Positions 23,076-27,622 of a stretch of 27,622 nt of DNA are shown here, in pieces. How positions within the stretch are numbered: position 1 is the first letter of the stretch; every line of letters begins with the position of its first letter. The DNA is from Sediminibacterium ginsengisoli (lineage in GTDB: Bacteria; Bacteroidota; Bacteroidia; Chitinophagales; Chitinophagaceae): the NCBI GenBank assembly GCA_943324415.2, contig CALPLN020000005.1, forward strand, positions 1 to 27,622, read 5' to 3'. A program made the translations under genes and the position numbers. Below the pieces are notes generated by a model. That model saw nothing but the letters and a program-made list of their open reading frames with translations, searched no databases and was not told the DNA's origin.

Positions 23076-23492
23076 TTATTTTAATGAAGATACAAAAATT
23101 CGACGGTGGTTGGGATCGAGTATTTCAATGTTCAACACCAACGCCTCCTCAGGTACTAAATTGGGCGCTTTTTCTGGCCATTCCACCAAGGACAGATCTG
23201 CTTCTTCCATCGCAGCCTCTACCCCAGCCTGCCTTGCTTCTGCCTCTGATTCCAATCGATACCAATCCATATGGTAGATCAATTTACCTTGCACCTCGTA
23301 CTCATTCATGATTGAAAACGTAGGGCTAGACATGGCCTGAGGGATCCCCAAAGCTTTCCCAATGGCTGCAATCAGCGTTGTCTTGCCAGCACCCATGGGT
23401 GCTTGAAAGACCCATACCGACTTGGAAGCGTATTGTTTCACCAGTTGGGCTGCGATATAATCTGTCTGTTCAAGGGTATAAATCAGGTCCAT
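23076..23492 (-). CDS. tsaE: TsaE, ATPase for tRNA threonylcarbamoyladenosine (t6A37) synthesis
   Basis: This 138-residue P-loop protein helps the TsaB-TsaD complex make t6A37 in ANN-decoding tRNAs. It has Walker A 'APMGAGKTTL', the switch motif 'SSPTFSIMNEY', 'HMDWYRL', and 'LVEWPEK' near the C-terminus, the classic TsaE order. I start it at the ATG at 23492 ('MDLIYTLEQ'), which matches the usual N-terminus; an ATG nine codons upstream (23519) would overlap the promoter-like box at 23497-23504. The gene is followed 5 bases later by ald and is divergent from the P-type ATPase gene. Confidence 0.94.
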   Translation of the reverse strand: MDLIYTLEQTDYIAAQLVKQYASKSVWVFQAPMGAGKTTLIAAIGKALGIPQAMSSPTFSIMNEYEVQGKLIYHMDWYRLESEAEARQAGVEAAMEEADLSLVEWPEKAPNLVPEEALVLNIEILDPNHRRIFVSSLK

Positions 23493-23496
23493 GCTG

Positions 23497-23504
23497 CAAA
23501 TATA
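23497..23504 (-). promoter_or_regulatory. -7 promoter box directly before tsaE
   Basis: The minus strand reads TATATTTG, a perfect TAnnTTTG, ending four bases before the tsaE ATG. A transcript from it would be leaderless or nearly so. It lies in the 69-base divergent region with the P-type ATPase gene. Confidence 0.5.
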
Positions 23505-23535
23505 AAGCTTCAAATACATTCCTAAAATGGTTTCG

Positions 23536-23543
23536 TACCTTTA
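23536..23543 (+). promoter_or_regulatory. Probable -7 promoter box for the P-type ATPase gene
   Basis: TACCTTTA differs by one base from TAnnTTTG and ends 18 bases before the ATG at 23562. No clear -33 TTG or copper-responsive palindrome is seen in the short divergent region. Confidence 0.45.
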
Positions 23544-23561
23544 TATTATAAAGGCATCAAT

Positions 23562-25697
23562 ATGGAAAACATTCAATGGAAAGTAGATGGTATGAGTTGT
23601 ACCAATTGTGCGTTATCCATCCACAAATATCTAAGTAGTAAAGGCATCCATGAGCCTAAAGTAAATTTCATGGAAGGTGAAGTACAATTTGAATTAGTGG
23701 ATGCCGCTCAAAAACCTGCACTCATCAAAGGCATTCAAGGTTTAGGCTATAAAGTAAGAGGTCAAGAAGCTGAAGCTCCAACAAAAAAATGGTTAGATAA
23801 CAATAAAGAACGTGCCATCTTCTCTTTAATTTTTACTTTACCACTCATTGTGCATATGATACCAGGGGTGCATATTCATTGGTTGATGAACCCTTATGTT
23901 CAATTGGCTTTAACCATTCCAGTTTTTATTGTAGGCATGAACTACTTTGGCAAAAGTGCAATCAATAGTTTATTGCATGGCATTCCAAACATGAACGTAC
24001 TCGTTTCCATTGGCGCATTGGCTTCATTTGGGTATAGTTTATACGGAACAGTGATTGGACAAGGCGCCGCGTTTGCTTATTATGAAACCACTGCTACAAT
24101 TTTAACTTTTGTATTTTTTGGTAACTATTTAGAAGACGCCTCTATTGCATCCACACAACGTGCCTTAAAAGATTTAGTGAAAGCACAGAAAGTCATGGCC
24201 AAGATGATTGTCTTTGACGAGCATCATAAAGAAATCATTTTTACAGTAGCAGCGGACACCTTAAAAGTGGGCGATATTTTATTGATCAATTCTGGTGAAA
24301 CAGTCCCAATGGATTGTAAAATATTATCTGGTGAGGCAGATGTAAACGAAGCCATTGTGACTGGAGAAAGTTTACCAGTGCATCGAAAAATGAAGGAGAT
24401 ATTACTTGGTGGAAGTACCATTGAAAATGGCTCTATCAAGGCGTATGTTACCGCTGTGGGGGATCAGACTGTGCTATCGAATATTTTAAAAATGGTGAAA
24501 GCGGCACAAGGCGAAAAACCACCTGTGCAAGTTTTAGCAGATAAAATCAGTGCAATCTTTGTACCATTGGTTGTGGGCATTGCTTTACTCACTTTATTGG
24601 GTAATTACTTTTTGACCAATATTGGATTTGGCGAAAGTATGTTGAGATCTATAGCAGTGTTGGTCATTTCTTGCCCATGTGCAATGGGATTGGCAACACC
24701 AGCAGCCATTGCCGTTGGCCTTGGAAGAGGCGCGCGAAATGGGGTGTTATTTAAGAATGCAAAAAGCCTTGAAACTTTTAAAGACATCAAGCAAGTTGTT
24801 TTTGACAAAACGGGGACTTTAACAACAGGACATTTTGAAGTGAGTGGATTCCATATTGTCAATTATGAAATAGGTCAAATATCAGAACAAGATTTTAAAA
24901 CCTTAACCTATTCACTAGAAAAATACTCCAACCACCCAATAGCCAATTGTATTAAAGAAGAATGGAAAACGACAGAAGTCATTAAATGGGCTCAAATAGA
25001 AGAAGTAAAGGGCATGGGCATACAAGCAATAGATAAAGATGGAAATACGTATTGGGCCGGATCATTTAAAACATTGGAAGACCAAACAACTGAAGATGGT
25101 CACAATATTTATATTCAAAAAAACAATAGTTTAATTGGATGGATTGATGTGGCAGATCAAATTAGACCAGAAGCCAAAGAAGTCATTGATCAATTACATC
25201 GCCAAGGCATTACCACTATTTTATTAAGTGGCGATAGAGCGTCAAAATGTAAATTAGTAGGTGATGCACTAGGGATTCAAAAAAATATTGCAGAACAAAG
25301 CCCATCAGACAAACTAGCACAACTAGACGCATTAACAAAAATAGCACCCACTGCGATGGTAGGTGATGGGATTAACGATGCGCCGGCTTTGGCTAAAGCA
25401 ACAATCGGCATCTCTTTAAGCAATGCGTCGCATATTGCAATACAGAGTGCACAAGTAGTGCTAATGAATAAAGGATTAAAGAACCTACCAATGGCATTGG
25501 TATTAGGAAGAAAAACATACGAAACCATTAAAGAAAATTTAGGTTGGGCTTTTTCTTATAATATCATCGCCATCCCTGTTGCAGCACTCGGATTTTTAGG
25601 TACATGGGGGCCAACCTATGGCGCTATGATCATGGCCTTAAGCGATGTGGTCTTGGCATTGAACTCTCTAAGGTTATTTAAAAAGAAATTACAATAA
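23562..25697 (+). CDS. Heavy-metal P1B-type ATPase, probably Cu+ exporter (CopA-like)
   Basis: This 711-residue inner-membrane pump has one N-terminal HMA domain with the metal site Cys13-x-x-Cys16 ('GMSCTNCA'), then the P1B layout: TGES (267-270), the intramembrane CPC motif (371-373), the phosphorylated Asp415 in 'VVFDKTGTLT', the His-Pro pair (458-459) and 'GDGINDAP' (601-608). CPC plus 'SYN' in the seventh span points to Cu+/Ag+. The last span reads 'MIMALSDVVLALNSLRL', with Ser-Asp where classic Cu+ pumps have Ser-Ser. The N-terminal HMA is single, not double. No copper chaperone or CueR/CsoR-type regulator is beside it. recQ follows 4 bases later. Confidence 0.92.
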   Translation: MENIQWKVDGMSCTNCALSIHKYLSSKGIHEPKVNFMEGEVQFELVDAAQKPALIKGIQGLGYKVRGQEAEAPTKKWLDNNKERAIFSLIFTLPLIVHMIPGVHIHWLMNPYVQLALTIPVFIVGMNYFGKSAINSLLHGIPNMNVLVSIGALASFGYSLYGTVIGQGAAFAYYETTATILTFVFFGNYLEDASIASTQRALKDLVKAQKVMAKMIVFDEHHKEIIFTVAADTLKVGDILLINSGETVPMDCKILSGEADVNEAIVTGESLPVHRKMKEILLGGSTIENGSIKAYVTAVGDQTVLSNILKMVKAAQGEKPPVQVLADKISAIFVPLVVGIALLTLLGNYFLTNIGFGESMLRSIAVLVISCPCAMGLATPAAIAVGLGRGARNGVLFKNAKSLETFKDIKQVVFDKTGTLTTGHFEVSGFHIVNYEIGQISEQDFKTLTYSLEKYSNHPIANCIKEEWKTTEVIKWAQIEEVKGMGIQAIDKDGNTYWAGSFKTLEDQTTEDGHNIYIQKNNSLIGWIDVADQIRPEAKEVIDQLHRQGITTILLSGDRASKCKLVGDALGIQKNIAEQSPSDKLAQLDALTKIAPTAMVGDGINDAPALAKATIGISLSNASHIAIQSAQVVLMNKGLKNLPMALVLGRKTYETIKENLGWAFSYNIIAIPVAALGFLGTWGPTYGAMIMALSDVVLALNSLRLFKKKLQ

Positions 25698-25701
25698 TTG
25701 A

Positions 25702-27414
25702 TTGAAAGCCTTAGATGAAATATTAAAAAAGCATTGGAACTATGATACGTTCAGACCACAGCAATTAGCGGTGATCGAATCCATCCTGTCTGGTAAAGAT
25801 ACCCTTGCATTGTTACCTACAGGTGCGGGTAAATCTATTTGCTTTCAGGTACCCACTATCTTCCAAAGAGGCATCTGTGTAGTGATTAGCCCCTTGATTG
25901 CACTGATGCAAGATCAAGTGAAAGATTTAGTCTCTAAGAATTTAAAGGCAGTTTTATTGGGTAGTCAACTGAGTCCTTACGAAGAATCGATTGTCTTTAA
26001 AGATATTGCAGCAAAAAAATATCAATTCATTTATTGTTCTCCAGAAAAGTTAGCACAAAAACACTTTCAAACATTATTAGGCAGCTTGCCCATTCAATTA
26101 TTCGCCATTGATGAAGCACATTGTATTTCTCAATGGGGCTATGATTTTAGACCGAGTTATCGAAAATTGGATTTTTTGAAAAAAACTTTTCCTAGTATCC
26201 CAATTTTAGCGATGACAGCTTCCGCTATCCCCTTGGTGCAAAAAGATATGCTAATCCAATTGGGCGTACAGGATGCCAACGTGATTACAGATCAATTTTT
26301 GAGACCTAACTTAAGCTATCAAGTCAGAAAGGAAACCGTTAAATTATTTGTATTAAAGAACCTACTAAAGGAGATCGACGGATCAGTGATCATATATTGC
26401 AATACAAGAAACAATGTGGCCCAACTCACTAGCATGCTAACAAGCTATGGATTTTCTGTTGCAGGATACCATGCTGGAATGGAATTGAATGAACGTAAAA
26501 AAGCACAAGAACAATGGATGTTGGATGCCATTCAAATAATGGTGTCCACGAGTGCCTTTGGCATGGGCATCAATAAAACCAATGTACGTGCAGTCATTCA
26601 TTTTGATATCCCTGGAAGTATTGAACAATATTATCAAGAAGCTGGAAGAGCAGGGAGAGACGGATTGTCAGCAAATGCAATTTTACTCTATCAACAAAAC
26701 GACTTAGACTATTGGAATCAATTGCAAGAAAAAAAGATACCGCCAATCCCAGTCATCAAGAAAGTATTTCAAGACCTAGCAGATTTTGTTCAATTGCCAG
26801 TAGGCATGGGCGAACTACAACAATTTCTTTTTGATTTCGATCTATTTTGTTTACAATTTAAATGGGATAAAATCATAGCAAGAAATGCACTGCAATGGAT
26901 AGAGCAAGAGGGGCATGTGAAATTTTCTCCAAGCTCATTCAAACCTACCTTAGCACAAGTCATTGAGAATAGAATTACCATTCAATTGTTCGAAAAACAA
27001 TATCCAGAAACAGGCTTTGTACTGCAAACCTTATTGCGAACTTATGGCGGGATTTTAGACAGTCCTCAGTTTATCAATGAAAGTGTTCTTGCAAAATTAT
27101 TACAACGTGATGCTGGATTTGTACAAATGCAACTAAAGCAATTACAACAATATGGTATGATTTCATTAGAACAAAAAGCCAATCAACCAATTGTGCAGTT
27201 TAAATGGAATAGGGCGTCTGCCGAATTCATGACCCTTAACTTAGACCAATATCAAGCAAGAAAATTAGCTTTCGAAGATCGCATACAAGCCATGCGCGAT
27301 TATTTAGGGAATAGGACTGTTACATGTAGAAACGTATTTCTCGGTAAATATTTTGGTGAAAAAGACCCACAGAACTGTGGAATTTGCGACCTTTGTACAA
27401 GTACGAAGCAATAG
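25702..27414 (+). CDS. recQ: RecQ-family ATP-dependent 3'-5' DNA helicase
   Basis: This 570-residue helicase has motif I 'LPTGAGKS' (38-45), motif II 'DEAH' (137-140) with 'CISQWGYDFRPSY', motif III 'MTASA' (171-175), and motif VI 'QEAGRAGRDG' (312-321). A winged-helix-like region follows, and the zinc-binding cysteines lie at the very C-terminus (Cys542, Cys559, Cys562, Cys565 in 'CGICDLC') rather than straight after the helicase core. No HRDC domain is present. It unwinds branched DNA during repair and recombination. The start is TTG at 25702: the codon just upstream is a stop, and no in-frame ATG precedes the conserved 'FRPQQ'. It begins 4 bases after the P-type ATPase stop and may be translated by re-initiation. 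Confidence 0.93.
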   Translation: MKALDEILKKHWNYDTFRPQQLAVIESILSGKDTLALLPTGAGKSICFQVPTIFQRGICVVISPLIALMQDQVKDLVSKNLKAVLLGSQLSPYEESIVFKDIAAKKYQFIYCSPEKLAQKHFQTLLGSLPIQLFAIDEAHCISQWGYDFRPSYRKLDFLKKTFPSIPILAMTASAIPLVQKDMLIQLGVQDANVITDQFLRPNLSYQVRKETVKLFVLKNLLKEIDGSVIIYCNTRNNVAQLTSMLTSYGFSVAGYHAGMELNERKKAQEQWMLDAIQIMVSTSAFGMGINKTNVRAVIHFDIPGSIEQYYQEAGRAGRDGLSANAILLYQQNDLDYWNQLQEKKIPPIPVIKKVFQDLADFVQLPVGMGELQQFLFDFDLFCLQFKWDKIIARNALQWIEQEGHVKFSPSSFKPTLAQVIENRITIQLFEKQYPETGFVLQTLLRTYGGILDSPQFINESVLAKLLQRDAGFVQMQLKQLQQYGMISLEQKANQPIVQFKWNRASAEFMTLNLDQYQARKLAFEDRIQAMRDYLGNRTVTCRNVFLGKYFGEKDPQNCGICDLCTSTKQ

Positions 27415-27493
27415 GTATATTTTAACAAAAGATTGGAAACTCATTTTATAGGTTAAAAATTAAAATGTGTTTCTTTACACAAAGCAATCAATT

Positions 27494-27622
27494 ATGGAAG
27501 ATAAGAAGAAGTATAAAATCCTTTTATGCGAAGACGATAGCAACTTAGGTTTAGTCTTGAAAAACTATTTAGAACTAAATGACTATGATGTTACCCTTGA
27601 AAGGGATGGAAGATTAGGTCTT
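27494..27622 (+). CDS. Response regulator (RprY/OmpR-like), N-terminal fragment cut by window edge
   Basis: An ATG at 27494 opens a frame running off the window, with 43 codons visible. 'KILLCEDDSNLGLVLKNYLEL' is the start of a receiver (CheY-like) domain; the acidic Glu-Asp-Asp pocket binds Mg2+ for phosphorylation of a downstream Asp not yet reached. The 'ILLCEDDxNLG' opening resembles RprY of Bacteroides, an OmpR-family regulator. The DNA-binding half and any kinase lie outside the window. It follows recQ after 79 bases that contain only a weak inverted repeat (TGTGT/ACACA, 27466-27481). Confidence 0.83.
   Translation, partial: MEDKKKYKILLCEDDSNLGLVLKNYLELNDYDVTLERDGRLGL

Noticed and set aside
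27466..27481. TGTGT/ACACA inverted repeat upstream of the response regulator as an operator
   Set aside because: Arms of only five bases in AT-rich DNA are likely by chance; not enough to call a binding site.
1..27622. CRISPR arrays, toxin-antitoxin or phage-defence modules
   Set aside because: I looked for spaced direct repeats, small overlapping gene pairs and defence-type domains and found none; the MazG protein has housekeeping neighbours and no partner toxin.

Overview
The window comes from a Bacteroidota chromosome, most likely a member of Chitinophagia (Chitinophagaceae-like). That placement is inference from gene families. The Bacteroidota signs are an LpxC-FabZ fusion, a secreted protease with a C-terminal type IX sorting domain, TAnnTTTG promoter boxes in place of -35/-10 boxes, no consistent Shine-Dalgarno sequences, and AT-rich DNA. 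The region is almost wholly coding. No gap exceeds 300 bases, and I saw no insertion sequence, prophage, CRISPR array or rRNA. It reads as conserved core genome.

Layout, left to right. Positions 1-879 (minus) hold a small exported carboxypeptidase-regulatory-like protein followed by the N-terminus of Mfd, cut by the window edge. Positions 987-5540 (plus) hold a 1271-residue subtilisin-like protease and a flavin oxidoreductase 6 bases behind it; a bidirectional terminator then separates them from a minus-strand run dtd-mazG-glyS (7864-5593). Positions 7933-10039 (plus) hold a flippase, free methionine-R-sulfoxide reductase and tRNA-Leu(UAG). Positions 10122-14390 (plus) are a protein-quality-control block: trigger factor, two different ClpP paralogues, ClpX and an overlooked 48-residue ORF. 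Positions 14551-16490 (minus) hold a ComEA-like helix-hairpin-helix membrane protein, a PhnP-like metallo-hydrolase and a conserved 90-residue protein.

Positions 16623-21841 (plus) form the lipid A block: HD phosphohydrolase, lpxD, lpxC-fabZ, lpxA and a lone ABC ATPase. Together they provide the three acyl-transfer and deacetylation steps that start lipid A synthesis. The FabZ half also competes for the same 3-hydroxyacyl-ACP pool, so the fusion ties lipid A supply to fatty-acid elongation. Positions 23492-21856 (minus) are tsaE-ald. Positions 23562-27414 (plus) hold a copper-type P-ATPase followed 4 bases later by a RecQ helicase. The window ends in a response regulator of the RprY kind.

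I found no clearly new biological system. The observations most worth a second look are: the paired ClpPs plus the 48-residue ORF after clpX; an ABC ATPase without the usual Q-loop and switch-His residues fixed to the lipid A operon; promoter boxes placed so close to the start codons of tsaE and glyS that those mRNAs may be leaderless; three genes whose only credible start is TTG; and single-residue departures at normally conserved positions in Ald, GlyRS and the P-ATPase.
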